Positions 49,001 through 64,000 are shown, counted from the stretch's first letter. The stretch is 64,000 nucleotides of DNA from Cloeon dipterum (GCF_949628265.1 NC_088786.1:3844001-3908000); one strand, 5' to 3'. A program made the numbers and translations. The notes: a model not told the origin generated them from the letters alone.

Positions 49001-52000
49001 CTTCACGCACGTACGTACTCTGTCCACAGTTGGCGCTATAAAAAGTACCGCGGAACCTTGGGAGCCACAACAGCGCCGAGCAGATTGCCGCCACTTCAAT
49101 AAATCTGTCTCGGCTACTTTTCAACAATCGGCAATTTTCCATGTGGTGGCGCGAAAGTAAAGGCGCCGTCGTAAAATTTCTGCAGAATCAACTGGTGTGT
49201 GCATTTAATTAATAACTAATTAGCTCGCCGCTCGGCGCAGTGTCTGGCATTATCTGTCGAAGCCTAATTAATTACACTGGCAAATTACTCGCACTTAACC
49301 GGCTTGCAGTTAGCTTATTAATTATTTATTTTGAGCACGCCGACTCGCTTCAGCGGCAATGTGCAAGCGCAAGCAAATTTTCAAATATGCATGAGACCGC
49401 CGTCACATTTTGTTAGTGTTTATTTTCTATGATGATACAAAAAAATGGTCACTGTTGAACATCGCAAATGCTCGCGCGGGTTCTGTCCTTGGCTTGCACT
49501 CTATTCAAAAGAAAGGTAAAAATTTCATTGTGTTCACCAAAGTGGTCGAAATTTTAATTTAATACTTTTGGTACAAAATTAGATTGATTTTTAGCCATTT
49601 TTTACTCTTTTAATTTATCGATTGACAGTAAAAAAGCAATACATGCATGCCAAAAAATTTAAAATCACGCTGTAGATGAGAATAATTTTAAAAGTCTTTC
49701 AACAAAGAACTGTTTTTTGATTGAATTTTTTTTTTATTAATGATGTATTTAAACGGATTTTAGGATGTCCTGGTATTAACAACAGTTTGGAGCTGAATTT
49801 GCCATCTTCGGATGATATATTCAGAGGTGAGCGGTAAATTAAATTTAGCGTCAATTCCCCACCGAAAGTAAGACGTGAATTATGGGTAGCCCTTAATTAA
49901 ATTCCCATAATTCCCTCTCCGTTCGCTGCTCAAAAGTCATATCAGTAGAAAATTATTCAACACTGTTGTGGGGTATAAAATCTTGAGACATTTCACGCTG
50001 TAATAGAGATAAGAGTCTCCACTTTCCTTGTGGCGACGAGATTCAGCGAACACAAGAACGTCTCAAATTATCATTATACTCTGGGTGGGTTTATAATTCT
50101 CTCCGCGCATCGTTATTACGTTTCTCTGTCGTCTGCGTGGGGCAGCTCTCCCCCAATGGTATTAAGAACCAGGAAAATTTTAAGCAGAGAAGGAGAGAAA
50201 GAAAAGAAATAATGCTTCTCTCATACTGATAGAAATTTTAAATCCAGTTTTGCAACAATAAAAAACTTTTGTAGCGTGCTTAAAGTGATTATATAGAAGT
50301 TCGCTATCGATCACTGATTTCACTATTGTAGATGTAAAAATTATAATCTTTTATGCCCGGGTTGAGCTTACTTGATCATGCGGAACGAATAGAAAAATAA
50401 ATAATAAATAAATTTTCTATTATTGCCAACTGAAATGTTATAACAAAGAGGCAGGACTAAAAAGTCCCATACAACACATTTTTTTCTAAGTAAAGCTGTA
50501 CAGAAAATTTCTGGAACATCAAAACTAATAGAATTAGAAATAAGCTGAAAATTTCCCAGGTTGCCGTTTAAATTTTTGAAAAAATCGGATTGAAAGTTTG
50601 CTTACTTATCAAGCGATGAGCATCAACTGTCTCCTTATTGTAAAATCACGATTTATTTCACAATAATGGGATTTTTTCCTCAACATTCGCACACCATTGA
50701 AGAGATCGCGACCAGAGGCATCGTAATCTAGCAAGAAATCATTGGAATCCTGTTTAATTTTCGATAAAGGAGGCAAAATTTGAAATTTTCCTGTTCCTCG
50801 GACCTGATGTAATTATTACATATTGTAGAGATAAACTGTTGATAAATCTTACAAATAAATGACTCAATAAACCACTTGCCAAAACCAAAAATGCAAAATG
50901 TTCTAAATTTTTAGCCTATAAAGCTCTACTTTAATATTCTCTATGTGCTAACATATCAAATTTTACTTATATATTTTTTTCCTCTTTTTATCCCTGTCCG
51001 AGGACCGGGAAGGGCGCGCACTGCACTAGCACGAATTTTGATTGCTAAATAAATCAACATCGGATTTTCCGCCTTCCCTACAGTTTAATACCAACATGTC
51101 TTTACTGTGCTTTGGGATTAATTAAGTTTTAGTGATTGTAAATATAAATATTACTTCTTCAGTGTTATTGCAGTATTTTTATACATATTACAGGCACAAT
51201 GTTTTTGCTCTGACCTGAAATGTAATTTAGAAATCACAATTTTCAATTTGATCAATGTGCCACACAGGGTGATTTCAGGTACACAAGAGGAACGCCGAAG
51301 CTCAGCATTTCACGCGTCTTTGAAGTCAAGAGTCGGGATCGCATGTGTTGATCCGCGGAGAGCGAAGTCACACCCCGCTGGCCGTGGCTGGGTGGAGGGC
51401 TGCGAATCGCACTTGATGCCCGGCAGGAAGGCAGCCGGTGGCCCTTTGCGCTGCTCTTTCGCTCTCGGTTTCAAGAGTGTGGCCATGCGGAGCTAATTAA
51501 TATTGCTCGCAGCCGAGTTAACGAGATGTTTAACTAAGCATCATCCCACTCTCTCTCTCTCCCGATTTAAATTCATTAGGGTATGCAAAACCGCGGCCCA
51601 CCAGCAGCGGCTCGCTTTTTCACCCCTCTCGTACCCCTTTGCTCCCTCCCGCTCCGACTGCATTAATCGAATCTGCCACACCACGGCCGCCGCTTTTGTT
51701 CTTTTTGCTCTGCCAGCCGAAATGAGAGCGCCGCCCAGCGCTTTTTCCTGAATAGAAAAGAGCAAGCGTGTCATCGGCGGCGACACGTGTTCCCGTTTGC
51801 CAAACACGCACCGCTCGGCTCGCAAATTCTGTACACAGAGGCTGACGCTCGCAAACAAGTGCACTTTGAGAGCGTTTTAATTGAAACAACAATTGCTCCA
51901 TTAATGAGTCCATTGTGTTTTCCAGGTAGAGTGCAGAAAGCTTGATTATTTGTTTCCATGGAGTTTCCTGAAAAGGCACATTTTTAAGTGCGGAAATCGC

Positions 52001-52225
52001 GTGAATCTCAATAAAATTATTTGGAACTTTTACAACATTAGACAAAATATTTTTACTTTGACTTGCACGATCATTGCCATTTTAAAATTTCGATTTTTAT
52101 CTTTTTATTTAATTATTAGATAATTCCAATCATACCTACATATTTAAATTCAGGGGGGCTTATTTAAATCCTAAACTGTACTAAATATTTACTAATTATT
52201 GTTAGCGGGAAAACCTTTGAATTTT
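46030..52225. other. Intergenic stretch, lectin genes to the small membrane-protein gene
   Basis: No coding exon could be supported. A stretch at 49150-49390 is rich in TAATTA homeodomain-type words. TATA-like words stand at about 47109 and at 49037 (TATAAAAAG in a GC-rich setting). A fragment at 50620-50810 is related to 53375-53565. A GC-richer block at 51250-51850 has short shadow frames only. Confidence 0.45.
50620..50810 (-). repeat. Diverged repeat pair, member 1, with a minus-strand open frame
   Basis: Aligns, with gaps, to 53375-53565 in the same orientation at roughly two thirds identity by eye. On the minus strand this copy has an open frame of about 60 residues (S-N-D-F-L-L-D-Y-D-A-S-G-R-D-L-F); the other copy is shifted and stopped. 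An unrecognised old duplicate or transposon piece. Confidence 0.45.
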
Positions 52226-52231
52226 TTATTT
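52226..52231 (-). terminator. Polyadenylation signal of the small membrane-protein gene
   Basis: AATAAA on the minus strand about 35 bp after the TAA at 52262-52264. Confidence 0.5.
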
Positions 52232-52261
52232 GCGAAGGAATGAAAATCCTTTGGCCATTCA

Positions 52262-53066
52262 TTAGTCGCTGTGCAAAATCAAGTCCACTATTGTCTTTTG
52301 GCGCAGAGGACTTCCCAGCAGAGCCATCAGGAAGAATGCCGAAATGTGCCATGTTGGGTTTTCCAAGTAGAGCGGGCTGAAGGTAACGATCCGTGACACG
52401 CAGAAGACCATCAAAGAGAGCAGGCAGCACGATTTGAGCATCAGTTGCACGCCTATCACGCAGTTCAGAACCCTTTTGTTCAAAATTGCCAGGTTAAATC
52501 ATTTTTAAAATTCTCATAAAAACCAACCAAAACAGTCTGTCAAGCATCTCAATCAAGGCACCGCAGGTTGGATGTTTTCCGATCTTTTGGAAATAGTTTT
52601 CAGGGATGAATATCGAAATGAACCTGACCGGATAGACGATTAACTTAAATTCAAAATTGATTTATGAATAATATACTGTACCAGCCGACAACTGCCACGA
52701 AGAGGACGCTGTTGACAAAATCGTAACCTTGGGTAGTGAATTTTCCTTCGTCGATTAAATAATAGAGATGCTGGCCAAACATCCTCACTGTCAGCCAGGC
52801 AGCCGCTTCCGTGAGGTGGATGCACGAGGCACACGCCTGGACAAAGGCCAGGACTCGCAGCAGCAATGATGACTGCAGTTTCTCAGCCAAGCCTAAAAGT
52901 TTCAATTTATGAGCATAAATATTCGAGCAGAGCAGTTTCACTTACCAGCTTGTTGCCAATGATTTCTGGTTTTGGCCCCTACGCTGTAACTCATTACAAA
53001 GAGCAGAACACGCGTGAAAATTTTGAAAATGGACGAGAATGTTGCAGTTGAAAAAATAACCGGCAT
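52262..53066 (-). CDS. Small multi-pass membrane protein of unknown family
   Basis: Four minus-strand exons: 52946-53066 (ATG), 52682-52892, 52528-52623 and 52262-52472 (TAA), with introns of 53, 58 and 55 nt in phases 1, 2 and 2. All phases close to 212 residues. Hydrophobic segments are near residues 12-30, 45-70, 97-118, 143-168 and 179-192, suggesting four or five membrane passes. Charged and Cys-containing loops lie between. Strong points are the GTAAGT donor of exon 1, the compact introns and a polyadenylation signal just past the stop. Weak points are the donors GTACAG and GTTGGT. An AG at 53078-53079 before the ATG may be a real acceptor (GG ATT TCG GAA ATG is open), so more 5' exons are possible. 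I do not recognise the family; it is not an obvious gustatory receptor, since the C-terminal TY motif is absent. Confidence 0.5.
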
Positions 53067-53374
53067 TTCCGAAATCCCTGACTAGCACTTCCTGGCAAGA
53101 GAAAGGTTTAAACTTTATGAGAAAATATATAGCAATGAAATCTGAACAATTGATGGTTTTTACTTTATTGTTTTTAATTAAAGGCTGACAAAAATTTAAT
53201 TGTTGGATTTTAAAAACTGTGTTTAATTTTTTGAAAAAGATGGTACTGCAAAACCATGAAAAATCCTTGTTGTCAATGCATGAACTCTTCCTTTTGGATC
53301 CAGTTAATTCCAAAATTGATCTAAGCAGCACTTTAAATTTTTTAGAAAAGTGGCTGCAAAGTTAGCAGGCTTTT

Positions 53375-53565
53375 CAAATGGTGAGGACTGTCTCTTGATA
53401 TGAAATCCTATTTTATTTCACAACAAAGAGTTACCCTAAAAGGTTTTATACGCTTTTGGACCGATCTCGACTAGGGAGGAATCGAAATCTGCCAAGAAAA
53501 TAAGGTCAAAACCGGTGTAAATTTTGGAGAAATTTTGAATTTAATGTAGCTAGGTCCTTTTTTAT
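53375..53565 (-). repeat. Diverged repeat pair, member 2
   Basis: Related to 50620-50810 in the same orientation. Its reading frame is disrupted relative to the first copy. Confidence 0.45.
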
Positions 53566-53986
53566 CATTGCAAATTATTTATCGATCAACTGCACAATTG
53601 CATCTAAAAATTCAAACTATCACCCTGTATCGATCCACTTTAAATAATTGTAACAACCAACCAGGACCCTAGCAAAAAAGTTCAATTTTGGAGTTACAAA
53701 GCCAGAGGAAAACCAAAAATCCGTCAACAAATTGATCCTCGCTGTACAAATTCATGTATATACACCAACCAGCTTGATAGTAATTGTTGTCTAAAATGCA
53801 TTCATCGTCTGGTTAAAAGCACTGCTACGATCAAAGTGCAATTAAACTACTGCGGTAATGAAATAATTGTTTAGCTGGGAGAGCGGAAGGAAGCGTTTAA
53901 ATGTCACCCCAGCAGGCAGCTCAGCTATTTTATATTATTGCAGCATAGCGAGAGCGACCGAGAGAGAACAGAACGGGAGGGTGGCG

Positions 53987-53989
<3 letters not shown>

Positions 53990-54020
<31 letters not shown>
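53990..54020. repeat. (GA)n microsatellite
   Basis: About 15 uninterrupted GA units. Such tracts bind GAGA factor in flies; any role here is speculative. Confidence 0.9.
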
Positions 54021-54022
<2 letters not shown>

Positions 54023-55605
54023 TTTTGCGTGTGTATGATTTGTGGCCTCTGGGGGGAGATGTCACGCCGCGTGGAGCCGGGATGAATGAATTCATTACAC
54101 CAAAGGCCTCTCCTAAATCATGCTGCGCCGCCGCCACTCTATTAAAACCGCGCGCTGCACTAAATCTGGATGTAATTAACGGCCGTTATTACATGGAACA
54201 AAAAGAGATAACCCACTCTCGGCAGAGGCGACAGCGCTTTGCATTGCAATGTTGGCCGCACCTCACTCGCTCTGCTTTCGCCTCGGTCGTGCGGCTGAAA
54301 ACCCCTATTGTCTAAAGTCATTAATTCTAATTTGAAAATCGGTCGAATATCCAAATTGTGTTAAAAAAAAGCATGGGATACCTAGCAGGAATAAATTTTT
54401 ACCTCGATAAATTGGAGTTTGGTGATGGATTGAGGACGAATTTCATCTGAATACGCAATCAATCGGAACACATATCGAATGATTTGGGAAATTTTGCCTG
54501 AGTGAACTTTCGCTATTAAAAGGATTTTATTTAATCCCGCGTGTATGCTGTCGGCCGCGCGCTCTTCCTCCCCGCTCACGTGCACTCAACGCCAGTTATG
54601 TTTTCAAATAAATGACCAGATAAAGTTTAGATATCGAATTTGTGCAGTGGCAAGGACAAGGGGATGATTTGCTGCGCGCGTGGATGGCGAGCGAGCACGC
54701 ATCGACGAGAGCTGGGGAGATTGAAAGAATCGCAGCGAGATTGACAAGCGCTTATGTAGTATGAAATAAGAAGGGGATAACTCCGCTTTTCATTCATATC
54801 TCGCAAACTGCCTGGCGTGCGTGTGTGTAACAATTTACTTTTCAACTGGTCGCTCCCCTTGCGCCGTATTTTTTGAGCTATAAAAAGCGGCTCTCGGGCA
54901 CGACTTGCTCACTTTCGGCTTATCTCCTGCGAGATTTTATTGACTTTCAAAGATAGCATTTTTATGCACCAGGAGACCCGATTCAACCGATTTATATTTA
55001 TAATTTCAAAAGGAAACTTAACAACTCGTGTGTGTCCCCTGCAACTCCGAAGAAATTTGGCGATCATTTGACACAACATCAATGTTATTGACGCCTGTTT
55101 TTTTTTTATTTGTTTTACATGCTCGCAAATTAATAAATTAATAATGTTGTTCAAAACGTTGTGAATATATAAGCGCAGTTTAAATTAAAGACTTCGGAAT
55201 GGAATTGACTAGTTTTCTTGAGGTGAATTTAAAATGGATTCCTGGTCCTTTTTATTTTATTATTTTTTAATTTTCCTGGAATTTACGATGTGGAATTGCG
55301 TTTTTGCAGTGCATTGCTAAATTAATTCTGACTCAAAAAATAGATGATGTGACTTCATCATATGCTGGAGAAGTTAAATTATGTGAGTTAAAATTCTTGT
55401 TTGATCCACGCAAGAAAATTAATCCTGTTTGGTAACTTTCTAATGTAAGAGAAAAAAATCTAAATGGAATTGAAAATTTTCGATTTAATTTTTAAATCCA
55501 GAATAGAATCTTGATCTCTTTGCACTAAATTTACTATCAAATATAAAATTTACAAGTCTATTCTGTAATTTTCTCATCCTGTCGGCATCATACAAAATTT
55601 AATTT

Positions 55606-56039
55606 AATTCACCAGTTGCATAAACCCTAAGTGTTCGAAGCCGCCAACAGATGGCGCCACCGTAGACTTTCGATTTTAAGGCACTTCCGCTGCGATTTCA
55701 GACTCAATCTAGCTACTGTGCATTTTTCAATTAATTTGCTAATTTTTGACGTGCTGAAAACCAAAATCGGTTCCGCCAATCGCCGTAGAATCGTGAAAAA
55801 CTATTTTTTGAAGTAAAAAAAATCTCTTCCAACGTTTCTACGGCGAATGGCTGAACCGATTTTGGTTTTCAGCACGTCAAAAATTATCAAATTAATTAAA
55901 AAAGCAAAATAGCTAGACTGAGTCTGAAATCGCAGCGGAAATGCCTTAAAACCGCTTAAAATAAAATTTTTAAGAAAGTCTGTGGTTGCGCCATCTGTTT
56001 GCGGCTTCAATAACTAAGGGTTTATGCAACTGGTCAATT
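55606..56039. mobile_element. Fold-back (long inverted repeat) MITE-like element
   Basis: The arms 55606-55800 and 55825-56039 are reverse complements of each other over nearly 200 bp with scattered differences and a short AT-rich centre. The ends read AATTCACCAGTTGC and its near complement GCAACTGGTCAATT, so AATT may be part of the ends or a target-site duplication. 'cagatggcgc' lies in both arms. No transposase is encoded; the open frames are shadows. Confidence 0.8.
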
Positions 56040-59280
<3,241 letters not shown>

Positions 59281-60678
59281 ATGGATCCCACCCTGGTCGA
59301 CGACTACGGCGAGTACGTGGAGGAGTTCAACCTGGAGCACCTGAGCAACGGCCAGCAGGTAAAGCGCGAGCTGGCCGACCGCCGAGTGGCGGCCGCCGCC
59401 GCCGCCGCCATCGTCGGCGGCGGTGGCGGCGGTGGCGGCAACCCGACCCCGCTGGCCAGCCCCAACAGCCTGATGCACCAGGCCGGGGGCCCGCCGCCGC
59501 CGCCCCCGCCGCAGCAGGTGCTGATCGGCGACACGGGCGCCGTCATGTACCCTGGCACGCACCACCTGCACAGCATGAACGCGATGGGCTCGCCGAACCC
59601 GCAGCTGCACACCATGTTCCCGCAGAGCCAGCAGGGGCCGCCGCCGCCGCCTCCCCAGCAGCTGCTGCCGCAGAAGGGCGAGCCGCCCCAGGCGGGCATC
59701 TTCACCACGATGACGCCGTCGACGCCGGGCACGCCGCCGGACACGCCGCCGACGCCGCACGACTGCCACAACAGCTCACTGCCACCGTCGCCGTCGTTCA
59801 TGCCCAACGGCCTGCACCACGGCGGCGGCGGCGGCATGCACCACCCGCCCGAGGGCCGCGTCAACATCCTCAGCCCTGACGAGGCCAACTGCTGGATCCC
59901 GTCCGGCATGCGCTACAACGGCGACACCGAGGGCCCCCTGGACCTGCGCGGGGGCAACGAGCCCTTGGTGATGGAGGTGTGGCCGCCGAACCTCGGCGGT
60001 GGCGGCGGCGGGCACCACCCGCGCAGCCACCTCAAGCACGGCTACCTGGAGGACCACCTGGACTCGCCGATCGGGCTGCAGGGCCACATGGGCGGGCTGG
60101 GCGGGCCGGGCCGCGCAATGAGCCTGTCGCCAGACAGCCGGTGCACGTCGGTGTCGTGCAGCAACAGCATCATCATCTCGACGGGGCCCGCCGACGCCTT
60201 CCTCACCGACGAGTTGCTCATGTCGTTGTCGGTGCGCGAGCTGAACAAGCGGCTACACGGCTTCCCGCGCAGCGAGATCGTGCGGCTGAAGCAGAAGCGA
60301 CGCACCCTGAAGAACCGTGGCTACGCGCAGAATTGCCGCTCGAAACGTCTGCAGCAACGCCACGAGCAGGAGACGCAGATCCGCAGCCTGCAGGCCGAGC
60401 TGCAGCGGGCGCGCCACGAGTGCGGCCGCATGCGGCAGGAACGCGACCACTACCGCGAGAAGTGCATGATCCTGGAGCGCAGACAGCAGCACATCCACCA
60501 GCACCAGCACGACATGGACGCCGTCAGCAACAACAACAACAATAACAACAACGGAGGCACCGGGGGCGGCGGCGGCGGCGGCCATCCACCGGCCAACGGC
60601 GGCTCTCCCTCCGACCCCAGCAACCCCAGCTCGCCCGAGTTCCAGCAGCTGCACAGCGTCGCCGGCGCCTACCAGTGA
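59281..60678 (+). CDS. tj: Large Maf bZIP transcription factor (traffic jam type), intronless
   Basis: A single exon of 465 residues. The start at 59281 is chosen because no ATG lies in frame between the upstream TAA (59071) and this codon, which has a good context (GGCCATGG). The N-terminus [11 protein letters not shown] and V-K-R-E (27-30) match the start of the Maf activation domain and its sumoylation-like site. The middle is rich in Ala, Gly, Pro, His and Gln runs. The extended homology region starts at about 311 ([12 protein letters not shown]). It continues into the basic region [17 protein letters not shown] (about 340-356) and a leucine zipper to about 405. The Tyr in G-Y-A-x-N-C-R is Maf-specific. 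Poly-Asn and poly-Gly follow. Large Mafs bind MARE sites as dimers; in flies tj acts in gonad soma and neurons. Very high GC against its surroundings. Confidence 0.97.
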   Translation: MDPTLVDDYGEYVEEFNLEHLSNGQQVKRELADRRVAAAAAAAIVGGGGGGGGNPTPLASPNSLMHQAGGPPPPPPPQQVLIGDTGAVMYPGTHHLHSMNAMGSPNPQLHTMFPQSQQGPPPPPPQQLLPQKGEPPQAGIFTTMTPSTPGTPPDTPPTPHDCHNSSLPPSPSFMPNGLHHGGGGGMHHPPEGRVNILSPDEANCWIPSGMRYNGDTEGPLDLRGGNEPLVMEVWPPNLGGGGGGHHPRSHLKHGYLEDHLDSPIGLQGHMGGLGGPGRAMSLSPDSRCTSVSCSNSIIISTGPADAFLTDELLMSLSVRELNKRLHGFPRSEIVRLKQKRRTLKNRGYAQNCRSKRLQQRHEQETQIRSLQAELQRARHECGRMRQERDHYREKCMILERRQQHIHQHQHDMDAVSNNNNNNNNGGTGGGGGGGHPPANGGSPSDPSNPSSPEFQQLHSVAGAYQ

Positions 60679-61850
60679 CACGGGGCCCCCGCGCACCCCC
60701 AGTGGTGCAAGCCGCCTCCGCACCGGCCCCCGCCCGCCTCCGGCATCCACCTCGCGCCCTTGCACACGCTGACGGTGCCGCCCCACCAGTGCCACTGCTA
60801 GAACGCGTGCAGTGTGAACTCGAACGGACGCCCTGAACGGTGCCCCCAGACTTCGGCCCCCGCTACCCCACTTGCCGCCAGTGTAAATACTTAGTTCTCG
60901 ACGTAAAAACAAATGCATATCCGACTTATTGAGATGCCCCTGGTCAGACTGTTACAATTCGAACGTGCAGGTGTGTTTTTATTTCGTTTTCGCTGAGAAG
61001 TTATGCACAAAGCTATTTCGCTGCGTAATTTTTGCCGCGGCGAAACATTTCAAGGTTCCGTGCGATTTGCAATAATATGTATGTTTCGTCAGTCTCGTTT
61101 CAACTTGCATTTATTTGCTCACTTTGACGACAACAAACGCAATGGATTGTATGTATATCGTACCTGATTCAAAGACCCCTCTGTCTGTTGGTTATATCGA
61201 AATGGTTTGTTGATACCAAGAGAGGCACAAATGGCGCGCGCGTTTTTCCACTTTTCTCGACTCGCTAAACTCTCCTTTTATTGTTGACAAATATTGAGAT
61301 GAATGTGATTTCACTGGTTCACTCTCGAGAGAGTGAAAATCGTGAGTGTGGTCAATCAAAATTAAAAAAAGGTGCAAGTGGTTATTTAATAATCAAGTGG
61401 TATCATTTAGACTGATCAGTTCACAAAAAAGAATCCTGTAAAAGTGGAGATAATAATTAAAATTATATAAAACAAGTACGGTTTATTGCTGATGAGAGAC
61501 AATGATTGTGATTGTAAATCTAAGAGGATGCGAGTTGTTTTTAAATCTATTGTTTCAAATCTCTATTGTTTTCCTTATTTTATGGCAAGAAATCGATATA
61601 TTAATCGTCTTCTCACTTCTTTATGTCTCGACTTTAAAAATAACTATTACTATAAATATCATTGCTGAAATTTTTATGGTCAGTGAATGCCGTGTGTACA
61701 CACAAACGTTTTATGAAAAGGGTATGTAATTTTACAATACTATTATGTCAGGAATATTACAAAATAAATGTCATTGTTTTAAAATTACATGGTCGTTTTT
61801 AACTTTCGGCTAAAACCACTAACAAAGTTTTTAATTGAATAAAGCTATAG
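60679..61850 (+). other. 3' UTR and flank of the Maf gene
   Basis: GC-rich just after the stop, then AT-rich. Candidate polyadenylation signals are AATAAA at 61763-61768 and 61838-61843, implying a 3' UTR of about 1.1 kb. No other gene. Confidence 0.5.
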
Positions 61851-64000
61851 AAAAAAAACATTTAATGGCGAATAGGAGTTGTTTCTTGAACATTAAAAGA
61901 CAAGACACCGTAGTGACAATGAACTCTTTCATCAAAGAAACCTTATAATAAGCTGAATTAAGACAAAAACAACAGATCTCGTGATTTCAAAGGCTTCCTC
62001 GTGATAATGTTGGTTTGTTAAAGAAAAAAAAGCCTTCTTCACTTTCACTAGTAGAATTGAATCATGCAAAAATCGCTTTATCGGCACATTGCAATAGCAG
62101 TAGGCGAAAAGTTTATCAATGAAAATTGATCCGCATTTGAATTCAGCCGGAAAGCGCGTGCTGGCGGTGCAAAAGAGCAGTCGACGCAATGTTTGCCCGG
62201 CTTTACACACGCTTTCGTTTAATAATATGTTCTCTTAAGGCAATGGCCATATAACCACCGCTGACCGCTTCTTGTAATAAGCACATTTCCGCTTGTCAGA
62301 CGCAAAAAGTGCAAGTCGGAGGAAAAATTGCTTTTGCCGATCGGAATAAGCAGAAAATTCATTCAAGTCAGACATTCCTCAGGTGTGGAGTTTCCTGAAG
62401 AAAAGTGATGTCCTTTTAATTTTTGGCAGCAAATTATGGTTTTTTCAATTGATAAATTGCAATTACTTAGATTTTCACCCATCAGCTGGTTACGATAATT
62501 GTTTAAATGATCAATAACTTCAATAAGTTTAGTTAATTTGTAAATAAGTAGTGTATTAATCACAAATTTTTTAAGGTCATCGTTAAATTTTTAAACCTGG
62601 CCAAACGATGATGGGTTTTAAGAGGATTAAAAATTCAAAAAGAGCTAGAATATATTTTCTTCTTATTTGGTATTCTACGTATTCTACTTTTAATTATCCT
62701 AATAGCTTTTAATTATAATTAATTTACAAATTATAAATTGAATACAGAGGATACCCAACAAACAAACTTAAAAACGTGTTGAAAAATCTTACTAAGATAA
62801 AAGCAACCATCGCTTTGTACGGCGTTGAGATTCAGAAGGATTCACTCAAGGGTGGAATAGATCATTTTGTCGGGGAGATTAATTAAGAGCGTGTCTGGTA
62901 TCGTGTTACAAGCCTGCTGTATCCCTGCTATAATTGCTGCCGCCAGCCAGCCAGCCATGTATCCAGTTGGCAGCGTTTGTGACAAGTTGGACGGACAGGC
63001 GAGAATTTGTCGCAGCACCTCTTCGGCACGCACCCCTCAGCACCCCCTCGCCGCCTGCCAATCATCGCTGGCTCGTGCCCTGCATCCCGATGGGCCTCTG
63101 ATAACAACACACGCGCCCTTCCAGCAGCAGCAGCAGCACAGCAGCACTTGTCTGGCCCAATTGGCCCTACGACCGGGACGGAAAATCCAGTTATCCGATG
63201 CACTTCATTTACTTATTTGCTGTCGCCGCTTTCGTATTTTTGACTAGTAAATTATGAAAGTGCTTTTCAGATATTTAATTTGACTTCAAGAAAATTTTGA
63301 TGTATTTCACTCAATAAATTAAATAAAACGCATGGTACTTTTTGAAGGGGTGAGTTCGGGGTTGTTAAGGGAGGGTGTGTAAAATAATTTAAAGGTGTTA
63401 TTATCAAACATTCAGGGCTAGTTACGATGCAAAAAGCGCTGGAAAAAAGATGTTAGTTCCTTTAAGACAAGGAATTAAATCATTGAATTTAAGACAAGGG
63501 GTGAAGGAGAAATGAAAAGGGGTGGGGTGGGGATACAACCCTAAAACCTTTTTGGCTCGCCAGGGGCATCATGACGAATTAAACGTAATGCAGATTTGGC
63601 ATTTCTGACCATCAGAAGCCGAGATTTCGCGAGCACGATATTTTTACTTTTGACCTGAATTTGACCAAAATTTCTAAAATATTGCGGAGACTACACTTTC
63701 TGTACTTTATACTGTTTCGAATTCCGTTATTCTGTAGATTTTAGTTTTATTTGAAATGTGTGTATTTAACCAGTGATAAAAAATTGAAAAATAAATTAGC
63801 AAAAGACACAGAAAATGGCAAAATTACTGATCTTTAAATTCTGCTCTTATTTCCTCAAATAATATAGGGAAATAATAAAAAACGCACATATTCTACAATA
63901 TCTTGCTCTAAGTAGCATGCATCGCACTTGGCTCAAATAAAATTCAAGCTCTGGACAAAAACATAAAACACAAATCAACAAGTTAATTTGTATCACGTTT
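61851..64000. other. Downstream intergenic sequence
   Basis: AT-rich with one GC-richer block at about 62900-63190 that includes a short CAG run near 63124. No exon with convincing splice sites or protein-like sequence could be supported. Confidence 0.45.

Larger units (their letters stand above)
53067..55605. other. Intergenic stretch with a (GA)n tract
   Basis: Non-coding. Holds the second member of the diverged repeat pair (53375-53565), a (GA)n tract at 53990-54020 and a TATA word (TATAAAAAGC) at about 54881 in a GC-rich setting, which could mark an unseen promoter. No exon could be supported. Confidence 0.4.

Noticed and set aside
53867..54137. Open frames across the GA repeat
   Set aside because: They are translations of the microsatellite (Arg-Glu or Leu-Ser runs) with no independent support; the same holds at 3650-4139 and 56553-57059.
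59304..60918. Long minus-strand frames (up to 265 codons) over the Maf gene
   Set aside because: Shadows of a very GC-rich exon, rich in Arg, Ala, Gly and Val as expected for antisense frames.

Overview
The window looks like arthropod, most probably insect, nuclear DNA. It is AT-rich, genes have many short exons with GT-AG introns (52 nt to 7.9 kb), and coding exons are clearly more GC-rich than the introns. One gene is a large Maf bZIP factor of the traffic-jam type. No tRNA, rRNA or CRISPR array is visible. The species cannot be named from the sequence.

Layout. (1) 379-18565, + strand: fourteen coding exons of a type II membrane protein of the dipeptidyl-peptidase IV family. The nucleophile serine is replaced by glycine, so it is a DPP10-like non-catalytic member. 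The first exon(s) lie left of the window. (2) Two small three-exon genes for secreted 8-cysteine Kazal-like (greglin-like) inhibitors lie on the minus strand inside introns of that gene (13277-13639 and 15147-15559). A third lies downstream at 21430-21861. (3) The third copy arose from a tandem duplication of about 6.3 kb (14847-21110 copied to 21125-23665), followed by loss of about 3.7 kb inside the copy. That loss removed the last five coding exons, leaving a dead fragment of the peptidase gene beside an intact inhibitor. (4) 23.7-37.8 kb is largely gene-poor, with one candidate minus-strand exon, a cluster of GC-rich repeats and a strong hairpin. (5) 37899-42329 and 43372-45700, + strand: two tandem nine-exon genes for C-type-lectin-domain proteins with a long internal hydrophobic segment. 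They share a core-promoter block and a nearly identical last exon. (6) 52262-53066, minus strand: a four-exon gene for a small multi-pass membrane protein of unknown family. (7) 55606-56039: a fold-back element with arms of about 200 bp. (8) 59281-60678, + strand: an intronless large Maf transcription factor (tj), preceded by about 6 kb of non-coding DNA with (GA)n tracts.

The most unusual feature is the nested arrangement of a catalytically dead serine-protease-fold membrane protein and serine-protease inhibitors on the opposite strand, with a broken tandem copy preserving only the inhibitor. The lectin pair is the second. Its membrane segment sits on an exon flanked by phase-0 introns, so one locus could make membrane and soluble forms. 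All splice models were made by hand: the phases agree across every junction and the reading frames close, but nothing was checked against transcripts or databases.
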